Positions 34,763-43,115 of a DNA stretch of 64,000 bases are shown in pieces; position 1 is the stretch's first letter, and every line of letters starts with the position of its first letter. The translations under genes were made by a program, and so were the position numbers. Source of the DNA: Palsa-506 sp963707065. Its GTDB lineage: Bacteria; Actinomycetota; Actinomycetes; Streptosporangiales; Streptosporangiaceae. The stretch covers positions 62,001 through 126,000 of the forward strand of contig CAVPPJ010000008.1 of the NCBI GenBank assembly GCA_963707065.1, read 5' to 3'. A model generated the notes under the pieces. The model did not search any database. It was given only the letters and a program-made list of their open reading frames with translations, and was not told the DNA's origin.

Positions 34763-36334
34763 ATGACCACCACGCGATCCGCAGGCAGCCGCGCCGCGCC
34801 GCCGGCCAGCAAGTCCGCAGGCGGCACGGGCCGTAGCCTTGGCCTCGCCCTCATCGTCATCGCCACCGCACAGCTGATGGTGGTGCTCGACGCCAGCATC
34901 GTCAACGTGGCACTGCCCCACATCCAGCGCGCGCTCGGCTTCTCCGGCACGGGCCTGGAGTGGGTCGTCAACGCCTACGCGCTGACCTTCGGCGGCCTGC
35001 TGCTGCTCGGCGGCCGCGCCGGGGACCTGCTCGGCCGGCGCAAGGTGTTCATCGCCGGCATCATCTTGTTCTCGGCGGCCTCGCTGGCCGGCGGTTTCGC
35101 CACCACCCAGGCCTGGCTGCTGACGGCCCGGGCAGCACAGGGCGCAGGCGCCGCGATCATCGCGCCGACCGCGCTGTCGCTGGTCACCGCCACCTTCCCG
35201 GAAGGCCAACCGCGGAACCGGGCGATGGCCGTCTACGCTGCGATGAGCGTCATCGGCGGCGTGGTCGGCCTGATCGCTGGCGGCCTGCTTACCGCCTACG
35301 CGTCCTGGCGGTGGGTGCTGTTCGTCAACGTCCCGATCGGGATCGCGGTCGCCGCGGCCGCACCGCGGGTACTCGGCGATACACCAGGCCGCCGCGGCCG
35401 GTTCGACCTGCCCGGCGCGATCACCTGCACCGCCGGGCTGGCCGCCCTGGTCTACGGCCTGTCTAACGCCGCCACGACCCCCAACGGGGTCTCGCACTGG
35501 GGCGACACCAAGGTCGTGGCCTCCCTCGCCGCAGCGGCCGTGCTGCTCGTCGGCTTCGTGCTCATCGAGGCACGCAGCAAGCACGCGCTGCTGCCGCCGC
35601 GCCTCCTCGCCAGCCGCGACCGGACCGGCGCCAACCTGACGATGCTGTGCGTCGGCACGGCGCTGTTCGGCATGTTCTTCTTCCTGACCATCTTCGTGCA
35701 GACCGTCTGGGGTTACAGCGCGCTGAAGAGCGGCTTCGCCTACCTGCCGATGATGGCCGCGATCATGGCGATGTCCGGCGCCAGCGCCCAGCTGATACCC
35801 CGGGTCGGCGCCAGGCCGCTGCTGATCGCAGGCTCGGCGACCGCCGCCGGCGGGTTGTTCTGGCTGTCACGGATCAGCGTGCACAGCCACTACGCCTCCG
35901 GGCTGCTCGGCCCGACGCTGGTCGCCGGGACCGGCTTCGGCATGCTGTTCCTGCCGCTGACCATCGTGGCCCTGTCCCGCGTCCGGGACGCCGACGCCGG
36001 GGTGGCCTCCAGCCTGCTCAACACGGGCCAGCAAGTCGGCGGCTCGATCGGACTCGCCGTGCTCGGCACGGTGGCCTGGACCACCGTCGCCAACAGCATC
36101 CGCAGCCAGGCTGCGATCGCGGTTCGCGCCGCGGCCAGGGCCGGCCAGCCAGTACACCCGGCCGCCGGCGGGACGCCGCCGCCCGCGATTTACCAGCACG
36201 CCCTCGCCACCGGGTTCTCCCGCGCATTCGAAGTATCGGCGGGGATCATGCTGCTTGCCCTGATCGTCGTCATTGCCGCCATCCGGGTCCGGCGTGCCGA
36301 CCTCGACGGCGCACAGGATCCGGTGACCACCTGA
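34763..36334 (+). CDS. DHA2-family MFS drug exporter (14 spans)
   Basis: A 523-residue EmrB/QacA-type transporter with 14 predicted membrane spans. DASIVNVALPHI in span 1 and GGRAGDLLGRRKVFIAG in loop 2 are family motifs, and Arg-rich loops follow the positive-inside rule. It exports amphipathic drugs using the proton gradient. ATG 34763 is preceded by AAGGGGAACGTA. It is expressed from module copy B, which also sits upstream of an ABC exporter and a further membrane gene, so the three are probably co-regulated. Confidence 0.92.
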   Translation: MTTTRSAGSRAAPPASKSAGGTGRSLGLALIVIATAQLMVVLDASIVNVALPHIQRALGFSGTGLEWVVNAYALTFGGLLLLGGRAGDLLGRRKVFIAGIILFSAASLAGGFATTQAWLLTARAAQGAGAAIIAPTALSLVTATFPEGQPRNRAMAVYAAMSVIGGVVGLIAGGLLTAYASWRWVLFVNVPIGIAVAAAAPRVLGDTPGRRGRFDLPGAITCTAGLAALVYGLSNAATTPNGVSHWGDTKVVASLAAAAVLLVGFVLIEARSKHALLPPRLLASRDRTGANLTMLCVGTALFGMFFFLTIFVQTVWGYSALKSGFAYLPMMAAIMAMSGASAQLIPRVGARPLLIAGSATAAGGLFWLSRISVHSHYASGLLGPTLVAGTGFGMLFLPLTIVALSRVRDADAGVASSLLNTGQQVGGSIGLAVLGTVAWTTVANSIRSQAAIAVRAAARAGQPVHPAAGGTPPPAIYQHALATGFSRAFEVSAGIMLLALIVVIAAIRVRRADLDGAQDPVTT

Positions 36335-36358
36335 CTCGCGGCCACGCCAGCAGCTAAC

Positions 36359-36450
36359 CGGCACTTTCGTGCCGGATGCCGTAACTAAAAAGATTCCACC
36401 CCCGGGTGGCACCTTCGGGTGACGGCCGCTCAGCCATGACTTCGTAACGT
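36359..36450 (+). promoter_or_regulatory. Shared promoter-operator module, copy C (36493 gene)
   Basis: Plus strand: GGCACTTTCGTGCC hairpin, ATTCCACC, GCACCTTCGGGTGACG, 20 bases, TAACGT (36445-36450). The module's 3' motif ends 68 nt before the ATG, the same distance as in copy A (67 nt). Spacing between the two stem-loop motifs is 44, 46 and 48 nt in copies A, B and C. Confidence 0.7.
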
Positions 36451-36492
36451 GCCGATGACAGAGACGCAGATCTGCAGAACGGAAGGACCGAC

Positions 36493-37185
36493 ATGACACA
36501 GCAAACCGTAGCCACCGCGCGCGGTACGGCGGAGCCCAGGCGGCGCCACCGCCTGGCAACCGTTCCGGCCGCGGCGGGCGTCGCCTTCACCGCGTCGTGG
36601 GTGGTAGGCCTGTCCGTTTTCGCGTCCTCTACCGACGTCCACCCCACCGGCGCGAACGTCGTCGCCGGCTACGCCGGGCACGAAGGGCTCGCCACCACGC
36701 AGTTCCTGCTCACCGAGGGAACCGCATCGCTTGCCCTGGCCGTAGTGGCGGTGGTCCTCGGCCGCGCGGGCCTGCGCGCGGCTGCCTCGAGGCTGGCCTG
36801 GCTGACCATGGGCGCCGGCTTGGCCGCGGCCGCGATAGGGCTGGTGCAGTGCGTGCTTGGCGTGTACCTGTCCAGCTCCGTGGGGCCAGCAGGCCACGCC
36901 GGAACCGCGGCGGCGATGAACGACGCGATCAACCGGCTCGACGGGGCGAAGATGTTCATCCTGGCCGTCATGGCCATCGCGGGCGCCGGCTTGGCCCAGC
37001 GGACCGGGCTGCTGCCACGTTGGCTGCGGTACACCGGAATAGCCCTGGCCGTCGCAATCACCGCGTCCGGCGTCGGATACGCGCTGCTGAACAACATCTT
37101 CGCGCTGGCCGCGTGGGTGTCCCTGCCGCTGTTGCTGGTCTGGGTGACCGGATCGGGCGTCGTGCTCGGCCGGTCCAGCCGGTAA
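36493..37185 (+). CDS. Six-span membrane protein (DUF4386-like)
   Basis: A 230-residue membrane protein with about six spans, starting after a basic N-tail (RRRHR). Features include a loop HEGLATTQFLLTEG, a conserved NRLDGAKMF segment and a C-terminal pair of spans. It resembles DUF4386-type proteins of unknown function. Starts at ATG 36493 with GGAAGGA upstream. Driven from module copy C, hence likely part of the same response as the two exporters nearby. Confidence 0.75.
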   Translation: MTQQTVATARGTAEPRRRHRLATVPAAAGVAFTASWVVGLSVFASSTDVHPTGANVVAGYAGHEGLATTQFLLTEGTASLALAVVAVVLGRAGLRAAASRLAWLTMGAGLAAAAIGLVQCVLGVYLSSSVGPAGHAGTAAAMNDAINRLDGAKMFILAVMAIAGAGLAQRTGLLPRWLRYTGIALAVAITASGVGYALLNNIFALAAWVSLPLLLVWVTGSGVVLGRSSR

Positions 37186-37320
37186 TGGCCCGCGGGTCCG
37201 CGCCGGTCTCTTGCCTACGCAACCGGGCTGCCTGGGCCAGAAGGAGCAGGCAGCCATGCCGCGCGCGGGCCTGACCCGTCAGCACCTGCGGCCGCCCGCA
37301 CGGCGAAGGGACGCACAGAG

Positions 37321-37542
37321 TTGAACGGCACCGCATCGCATTCACGTTACGAGATCCGCGTGAACGGGGTTCTCGACAGCCGCTGGGCGGCCTGGTTCGA
37401 CGGCCTCCAGGTCAGGGGCGAAGGCAGCCAGACGGTCATCTCTGGCCCGCTTGCCGATCAGGCCGCCCTGCACGGGGTGCTGACCAAAGTGTGCAACCTC
37501 GGGCTCGTCCTGATCTCTGTGCGCCGACTCGATCCAGGTTAA
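37321..37542 (+). CDS. Small conserved protein, paralogue of the 5664 gene
   Basis: A 73-residue protein of unknown function sharing RYxIRxNGxL, TVxxGxL, LxGVL and GLxLxxxRxLxP with the product at 5664-5948. Almost the whole chain is the conserved unit, so this copy shows the minimal domain. It starts at a TTG with AGGGA about ten bases upstream. It follows the module-C membrane gene at 135 nt and may belong to the same transcript. Confidence 0.65.
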   Translation: MNGTASHSRYEIRVNGVLDSRWAAWFDGLQVRGEGSQTVISGPLADQAALHGVLTKVCNLGLVLISVRRLDPG

Positions 37543-37622
37543 TCCGCACATGACGACCGTCCCGGCCGCGCTCTCCCGGTGACAACGCGATCGGGCATCA
37601 CCAACAGGGAGGTAGCAGTTCC

Positions 37623-38114
37623 ATGCCGCACATCACTTCCGCTGGCGCCAGCCCTCACCACATGGCGTCGGCAGGCGGGTACGGGCACGCAGGCGGGGTA
37701 ATCGTACTGGCACTCCTCGTGATCATAATTGCCTCGGCCGGCGTTATGGCCGCCTCTCCGAGATGGAGACGGCGGCTGCCGCGGTTCACCGCAGCGGCTG
37801 TCGTCGGCCTGCTTGCGGTGTACGAGGTTGTCCGGGGCATCGCGGAGTTCTTCCTGATCCACTACTCCCAGCCGGAGAGTTACCGGGACGACTGGGGAGG
37901 CCCGAGTCTGGCTGGGGTGCTGGCCGTGCACAGCGGTCCGGGCCTGGCGATACTGATCCTCGCTGGCGTGTACCTGCACCACTGGCGGCGGGCGCGGAGG
38001 AGGAAAGCGCGCGCGTCCGACGCGCCAGCCGGGAGCGAAAGCGTCAAGCACCGAGTCCGCGGGGTAAGCGACGTTTCGCAGCTGCCGGGGCTCTCCGTAC
38101 GCTGCCGCTCATGA
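37623..38114 (+). CDS. Three-span membrane protein, unknown
   Basis: A 163-residue protein: a His/Gly-rich N-tail, a span at about 25-44 (VIVLALLVIIIASAGVMAA), a second near 56-73, a third near 98-116 (LAILILAGVYL), and a basic C-tail (HHWRRARRRKAR). GGGAGG precedes ATG 37623. Function unknown. The metal-binding look of the His-rich tail is only suggestive. It is the last intact gene before a VOC remnant. Confidence 0.65.
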   Translation: MPHITSAGASPHHMASAGGYGHAGGVIVLALLVIIIASAGVMAASPRWRRRLPRFTAAAVVGLLAVYEVVRGIAEFFLIHYSQPESYRDDWGGPSLAGVLAVHSGPGLAILILAGVYLHHWRRARRRKARASDAPAGSESVKHRVRGVSDVSQLPGLSVRCRS

Positions 38115-38172
38115 CCGGCAGCCGTGCAAGTCAGCAGGACTGCTGCCAGCGCGGACGGTCACCCTGGTCTGA

Positions 38173-38315
38173 TGCGACGCGGCCTTCGAGAGAGTGCGGG
38201 CCTTCGGCGCCGAGGTGCTGCAGGAGCCCATCGACCAGCCCTGGGGCCGCGCGACTGCGCGTTCCGGGACCCCTCAGGCACCATGGTGCGCATCTCGCAG
38301 GCGCCCAAGGCATAA
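38173..38315 (+). pseudogene. VOC/glyoxalase C-terminal remnant with frameshift
   Basis: Frame one reads AFERVRAFGAEVLQEPIDQP then WG; a different frame carries on GPRDCAFRDPSGTMVRISQA then PKA and a TAA. Together they are the second half of a VOC protein (xxGAxVxxEPxxxPWGxRDxxFRDPxGNxVxI). The frame changes in the G-run at 38241-38247. The first half is missing. It cannot code for an intact protein. Confidence 0.7.
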
Positions 38316-38323
38316 TCACCGAG

Positions 38324-39347
38324 TCAGCGGGTGGCCGGCTGGCGTACCGGCAATGTCATGTTCGCCTCGTCGGTATTGAGTTTGCCGGGGCCGCGGGGGA
38401 GGCGGTGCGCGGTCGGCCAGTAGGAGAGTGCGAAAAGGGCAAGCAGCGGACCGGAGTTCGGGTCGGTGCCGGAGCCGGTGAGGATCCCGCCGAGTCCTTC
38501 GGCGACCCAGATAACTGCTGCGATCACGATAGCCAGCGACGACAGCGGCCCGGGGCGGCCTGCCGGGGAGGCAGGCGGCTGCTGCTACGACGGCGAGTGC
38601 GGCCGCGAGCAGGACCGAGGCCGGCAGCCCCCGGTGACTCAGCGCGCTCGCGGCATGGCTAACGGTCCAAGCCAGCCAGCCGGGCTCGCCGGGCGCCATG
38701 TCCGAGATCATGCCGCTGATGGCCTGCGGTGCGCGCGCCGCGGGCTGCATGGCCAGGCCGGCCAGGCTTCCCCAGACGATCAGCCAGATCCCTCGCGCGG
38801 CTAGTGTGCCTATCGTGCGGCCCGCGACGAACGGCGCGGGGCGATCGTTAGCGATGGGCCAGAGCAGGATCGCCAGCAGGGCGTACAAGAGCACGGCTCC
38901 GGGCGCCCCGTTGACAGGGCTGGCGCCGCCGGTGAGCACTGAGCCGAGCCCTTCGCCGAGCCACCACACCGCAAGCGCCCAGCCGATCGAGGCGCCGAGC
39001 GCGAGCTTCACGGTGGGCCGCCACACCATTCCGAGGCCGAGCAGCAGCTGAATGGCCGCGAAGCCGGCGTTCATCACGACGACATGCTGAGCAATGAGAT
39101 GAGCCGACCAGGTAATCGGGTCCGCGATGAGCGGCGGGTTACCTGCTGCAGCAGCGGCGAGCATCTGCGGGAAGGCCCGGGTGAACATGGCGGGCTGGCA
39201 TTGCAGCACCCCGTCCAGCAGCCAGATCGCGGCCAGGGCCAGCTGCAGCCGCCTGCGTATGTCCGGGGGCGCCCGGCGCACGCGGGACGCGGCGCCCGCG
39301 CTGTCCTGACGTGCTGCATCCTTAGCGATCGCGAGTCTGTTGCTCAT
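38324..39347 (-). pseudogene. Two-repeat membrane protein with a frameshift
   Basis: From ATG 39347 (AAGGAAAG upstream) a multi-span membrane protein runs to about 38560, where the frame ends in Arg-rich nonsense. A second frame supplies PLSSLAIVIAAVIWVAEGLG and a natural C-terminus at 38324. The total length, 1024 nt, is one more than a multiple of three, consistent with a single inserted base near the CCCGGG at 38552-38562. The protein has an internal repeat: WWLGEGLGSVLTGGASPVNG and VWVAEGLGGILTGSGTDPNS type segments each end a set of spans. Function unknown. Confidence 0.7.
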
Positions 39348-39582
39348 CGTGCTTTCCTTCCCGAACGGAACTCGGGCAGTTAGCGCCAGGCGACGCTGCC
39401 GCACCTGGCCTTGGACGGCTGCCCCGCTCGTGCCCGGCGACGCTGCTGTTCCTGGCGATGCACCGCTGCCCCGCGAATGCCTGATCTTGAAGGAGCGCCG
39501 GGTTCGTTTTGCGGGCGCGGCCCGCCCAGATATTGGACGGGCCACGCCCGGTCAGCCGGCTAGTGGCCGACGCGCGAGTTGG

Positions 39583-40452
39583 TTACCTGACGATGTGGAT
39601 GACTCGCTCCATGCCGAGCCTGGTGTGGTCACGGCCGTCCTGGGTCTCCATGAAGCAGGCCAGCACGTACCAGCCGCGGTGGCGGACGACGAGCTGCTGA
39701 TAGGAACCGTGGGACAGCGGCCCGGCGAAGGTGCCGAACCCGGTGGCGTGGCGTTGTGCCTTGCGCTGCTTGCCTTCCTTGAGGAACCGGGCGACCTTGC
39801 GGGCCTGGCGGTGGCTGCTGGCGGTAGCGAAGACGATCATGTGCACCAGGAAGCCATGGTTGGCGAACCGGACCAGGTCGCCCCGGTGCAGCGTGCGGGG
39901 ACCGCGGAAGCCGAACTCGATCGCGGCTATCGTCGCGGCCGGGGCCGGCAGCGTTGCCGGGTGCGCGGCAGTGGCGATCTTGAAGGTGGTGAACGGCCAT
40001 TTCGCCGGGTTGCCGCGGACGGTGTCAAATGCGACGTACTGGCCCGCCTTGAGGTTCGCCTGGATCCGGCTGGTGCCCTTGTTCGCCTGGGCGTCGGTGA
40101 CGATCGACGCGGTCCCGTTGAGGTTGTTCGGATCGCTGGCCGCGCTGGATTGCAGCAGCGCGAAGAACTGCGCCAGGGTGACGCCAGGGTCCAGCCGGAC
40201 GAAGATCGGATCGCCCTGTGGCTCGCGGGTGACCGTCGAGACGATCCGTACCCCGCCGGACTGCAGTGCCCCGCTGACAGTGATCTTCTTGCCGTTCATC
40301 GCGACCGAGATCTTGGGCAGCGCGGCCGATGCCTTGGGCAGCGCGGCGCGGTGCGGTGCGCCGGCAGCCCCGGATGCGCCGCCGGCCAGGGCTAGCGAGA
40401 GGGCCGCCGCGACAGCGGTCGCGGCGGCGGTCAGTGAGAAGATACGTTTCAA
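39583..40452 (-). CDS. Secreted cupredoxin-like protein
   Basis: A 289-residue exported protein. Residues 1-28 are a signal peptide (KRIFS, Ala/Val/Leu core, GGASG). The C-terminal domain has the order of a type-1 copper site: His in GFLVHMIVF, then Cys in YVLACF, His ten residues later (GRDHTR) and Met five after that (LGM), as in plastocyanin-like folds. An unmatched N-terminal domain precedes it. The start is TTG 40452, supported by GGAGG four bases upstream. Copper binding is inferred from ligand order. It lies between the two-repeat membrane gene and a Crp regulator. Confidence 0.65.
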   Translation of the reverse strand: MKRIFSLTAAATAVAAALSLALAGGASGAAGAPHRAALPKASAALPKISVAMNGKKITVSGALQSGGVRIVSTVTREPQGDPIFVRLDPGVTLAQFFALLQSSAASDPNNLNGTASIVTDAQANKGTSRIQANLKAGQYVAFDTVRGNPAKWPFTTFKIATAAHPATLPAPAATIAAIEFGFRGPRTLHRGDLVRFANHGFLVHMIVFATASSHRQARKVARFLKEGKQRKAQRHATGFGTFAGPLSHGSYQQLVVRHRGWYVLACFMETQDGRDHTRLGMERVIHIVR

Positions 40453-40716
40453 CGTCCCTCCAGGGCGTAAGTACAGGCAGATGCCTGCAGGTGGTGACGC
40501 GGGCGGATGCCGTGCCGGTTTCGCTGCCCCCGGGCGTCCGATCATCGGTAGCGCTCGGTGTTTGCCTTTCCGCGGGCGGTGACAGCCGGACCCCGGGTAG
40601 GTGGCCCGCCCATCCGATTGCCGGTCTCGGGAACGACCAACTGCCGTTCAGGATGCCCAGCCGCGAGGTGACTGTCAGTCATGCGGCTGACAGGACTGCT
40701 GTCAGCTTGCTGACAC

Positions 40717-41388
40717 CTAGTTGCCGGCGAATCGGCCGAGTGCTGCCGCCTGCTTCACCGTCATGGCCCGATCATGGACTTCAATCCATCCTCGTCTTTC
40801 GAAACCGCGCAGCGCGGCGTTGACGCTTTGCCGGGTCCCGCCGACCTGATGCGCCAGCTCCTCCTGGCTCATCTTCGGCCGGATGACGCCGTCGTCGCTC
40901 CTGGGCAGGCTGAGCAGCACCTTCGCGACACGGCGCGGCAGGTCCAGGAACACGAGGTCTGACGTCGCCTCGGTGAGCCGCCGAAGGTCCGACGCGATGG
41001 AATTCGTCAGGGCCTGAGCAACGGACGGCACGCGGGCGCAGATGCCCTGGATAGTTTCGCGCGGGACGAACAGCAGGCGGCATTGCTCCAGGGTTTCGGC
41101 GTCGGCGGACCTGGGGCCGCCGTCGGCGACGCTAAGCTCCCCGAGCACGCCACCCGGCTGGATGATCGTCAGGGTCAGCTCGCCGCCGTCCGCGGAGCGA
41201 ATCGCAATCTTGACGCTGCCGGAGATAACAACGATCAAGGTGTCGCTCGGATCACCCGCGGTGAACACGACCTGACCACGACGGAAAGTCCGCAACCGGG
41301 ACATCGCGGCGACGGCCACGAGATCCCCGGCCGATACCGAACGGAACAAATCGGTCTCGCCTAAAAGGCCTGTTACCTCAGGCTCCAT
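40717..41388 (-). CDS. Crp/Fnr-family transcriptional regulator
   Basis: A 223-residue regulator. The cyclic-nucleotide-binding-like barrel (VFTAGDPSDTLIVVISG, PGGVLGELSVADGG, about residues 10-130) precedes a dimer helix and a winged helix-turn-helix (MSQEELAHQVGGTRQSVNAA). The phosphate-binding Arg typical of cAMP-responsive CRP is not obvious (GGPRSADAE aligns with the PRxAT loop), so ligand identity is open. ATG 41388 has GGGAG six bases before it, preferred to 41499. It may control the cupredoxin-like gene downstream, 264 nt away. Confidence 0.88.
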   Translation of the reverse strand: MEPEVTGLLGETDLFRSVSAGDLVAVAAMSRLRTFRRGQVVFTAGDPSDTLIVVISGSVKIAIRSADGGELTLTIIQPGGVLGELSVADGGPRSADAETLEQCRLLFVPRETIQGICARVPSVAQALTNSIASDLRRLTEATSDLVFLDLPRRVAKVLLSLPRSDDGVIRPKMSQEELAHQVGGTRQSVNAALRGFERRGWIEVHDRAMTVKQAAALGRFAGN

Positions 41389-41550
41389 CGCTGGCTCCCT
41401 GAACCATGGCGGTACCGGCCACGGCCCGCAGAACAGTCTTGACTTCGAACGGCGTGATGCGCGCGTGCTGCTCAGCGACCGGGCCGCCGGTCCCGTCACA
41501 CGGGCCGCGGCGATTGAGTTGCCGGTTGAGACGATCGTGGAGCCGGACAG

Positions 41551-42513
41551 TCATGGAGTAACTGATCTTGCAAATTCTACGCCCGCCCGGCGGGATGGAC
41601 CACCGTCCGGCGCACCGGCTCGCGCCGCGGTTAACCACCACCGCGGCGTAACCCATCGTGACGGTGCCCCCGCCCGGTACCTGCACTGATCATGGCCGGC
41701 CGGGCGCGACGGGGCCGGCCCGGCGGATGCGCGGGAGGCGGCCGTGATGATCAGGTCAGCGACGCGGCCGGGGTCGTCGCTCATGGGCAGGTGGCCGCAG
41801 CCGGGGAGCGCAGCGGATCGGGCGCCTGGCGGTAGTTCGCCGAGATTGCGTGACTGGTGCTTGAGCAGCACGAAGTCACGGGAGCCGAATGCCACCGTGA
41901 CGGGGGCCGTCACCTCCCGGGCGCCCTGCAGGCGCCGGCGAGCGGTGGCCTTGAGCGTGGCGTCGAAGCCCGGGCAGGTTCCCAGCGCCTGCACCGCTGA
42001 GCGGGCCTGCGCAGCCGGCAGCCGCGCGGGATGGCCGAACATCTGGCCGAGCACCAGAACGCGCCCGGGGCGGGTGGCGACGATCCTGGACAGCGCCGGC
42101 CTGGCATGTCTGGCCAGCCAGCGGGACAGCCGCAGGCTCACCATGCAGTACAACGGGGTGCCTCCTCGCCAGAGGCCGGCCGGTGACAGCAGGGTCACCG
42201 ACCGGACCGGGCGGATCTTGGCCAGTTCCATGGCCACCCAGCCGCCGAGAGAGTTCCCCGCCAGATGAGGCCGGTCGATCCCCAGTTCGGTCAGCATGCG
42301 CGCGACGGCCGTGGCCAGCTCGGCTGGGCTCGGTTCGGTACCGGCTGGCAGCGGCAGGGTCGCGCCGAAGCCTGGCAGGTCGACAGCGATGACGTCGAAC
42401 CGCTCCGCGAGGGCCGGCATGAGCGCGCCCCAGGCTGCGCGGGAGGAACCTATTCCGTGCAGCAGGACCAGCGGCTCTCCCTGACCGCTGCGGGAATAAC
42501 TTGTTGCCTTCAC
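41551..42513 (-). CDS. Alpha/beta-hydrolase
   Basis: A 320-residue alpha/beta-hydrolase: oxyanion motif LLHGIGSS, nucleophile elbow GNSLGGW, acid region AFGSRDFVLL and the catalytic His in LPGCGHLPMSD. GTG 42513 (KATSYSRSG) is preferred because AGGAAGG precedes it; ATG 42597 would add an N-tail with seven Thr coded by a hexamer repeat. The same open frame continues upstream into an epimerase remnant without a stop. The C-terminus has an extra Arg/Pro-rich tail of about 50 residues past the usual end, perhaps read-through after loss of the native stop. Confidence 0.85.
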   Translation of the reverse strand: MKATSYSRSGQGEPLVLLHGIGSSRAAWGALMPALAERFDVIAVDLPGFGATLPLPAGTEPSPAELATAVARMLTELGIDRPHLAGNSLGGWVAMELAKIRPVRSVTLLSPAGLWRGGTPLYCMVSLRLSRWLARHARPALSRIVATRPGRVLVLGQMFGHPARLPAAQARSAVQALGTCPGFDATLKATARRRLQGAREVTAPVTVAFGSRDFVLLKHQSRNLGELPPGARSAALPGCGHLPMSDDPGRVADLIITAASRASAGPAPSRPAGHDQCRYRAGAPSRWVTPRWWLTAARAGAPDGGPSRRAGVEFARSVTP

Positions 42514-42530
42514 CTGCTCGCCTTCCTCGC

Positions 42531-42553
42531 TTGTGGTTGTGGTTGTGGTTGTG
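42531..42553. repeat. Hexanucleotide tandem repeat (TTGTGG)n
   Basis: About 3.8 perfect copies of a 6-bp unit. On the coding strand it codes for poly-Thr if the hydrolase starts at 42597, or lies in the leader if it starts at 42513. A 6-bp period keeps frame, so it could vary length without disrupting reading. Confidence 0.6.
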
Positions 42554-42684
42554 CTCGCGCGAGCGCCTGGCGCCTGCGGTGCTTCCGGAATTGTCATGAC
42601 CGTCACATCTCCGCATTGATCGTTGCCTGGACCAGCTGCCTTGCGTGCTGCGGCTCGCAGCCACCCACCCGGTCGCGGCCGCGA

Positions 42685-43115
42685 ATCTGTCGCGGCCTGG
42701 GAGCGGGGGTTCGGCTCGGGAACGGTCTCCTCGGTGATCCACTCGTCTGCCCGGTCGGGATAGACGAAGGCGCCCCCCTCCTGGACGAGCCGGCCGACCT
42801 CGTGCCGCAGTGCCGCATCGACGAGGATCCGGCTGCCCTCGGTGCGGATCCGGTCGTCCTCCCGCCATGCCCGGGCGCTGATGGCCGCGGACCCGACCGG
42901 AATGTGGGTGGCCAGGTTCACCACCGCGTCGTGCCCGGCGACGGCGCGTCCGGGTCGAACAGGCTCGCCTGCACGGCCCGCGCGTCCTGGCGTTGCAGCA
43001 GCCCGGCCTTCCCCGCCGAGCGCGCAAGCCCGGTCACCTCATGTCCGGCCGCCACGAGCAGGGCCACCGTCCGGGCCCCCACGACTCCGGTCGCCCCCGC
43101 AATGAACACTCTCAT
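42685..43115 (-). pseudogene. NAD(P)-dependent epimerase, truncated and frameshifted
   Basis: Starts at ATG 43115, overlapping the MarR stop (ATGA). MRVFIAGATGVVGARTVALL is a proper extended-SDR Rossmann start, and it runs to FDPDA near 42955. There the frame shifts, and VAGHDAVVNLATHIPVGSAA, DDRIRTEGSRILVDAAL and AFVYPDRADEWITEE continue in a second frame. After about residue 145 the homology stops, so the C-terminal half, with the substrate domain and much of the active site, is gone. Formerly an operon partner of the MarR regulator. Confidence 0.75.

Noticed and set aside
41378..41553. 58-codon minus-strand frame overlapping the Crp start
   Set aside because: It ends 11 bases inside the Crp gene and has protein-like composition, but no clear ribosome site or family; not enough to call.
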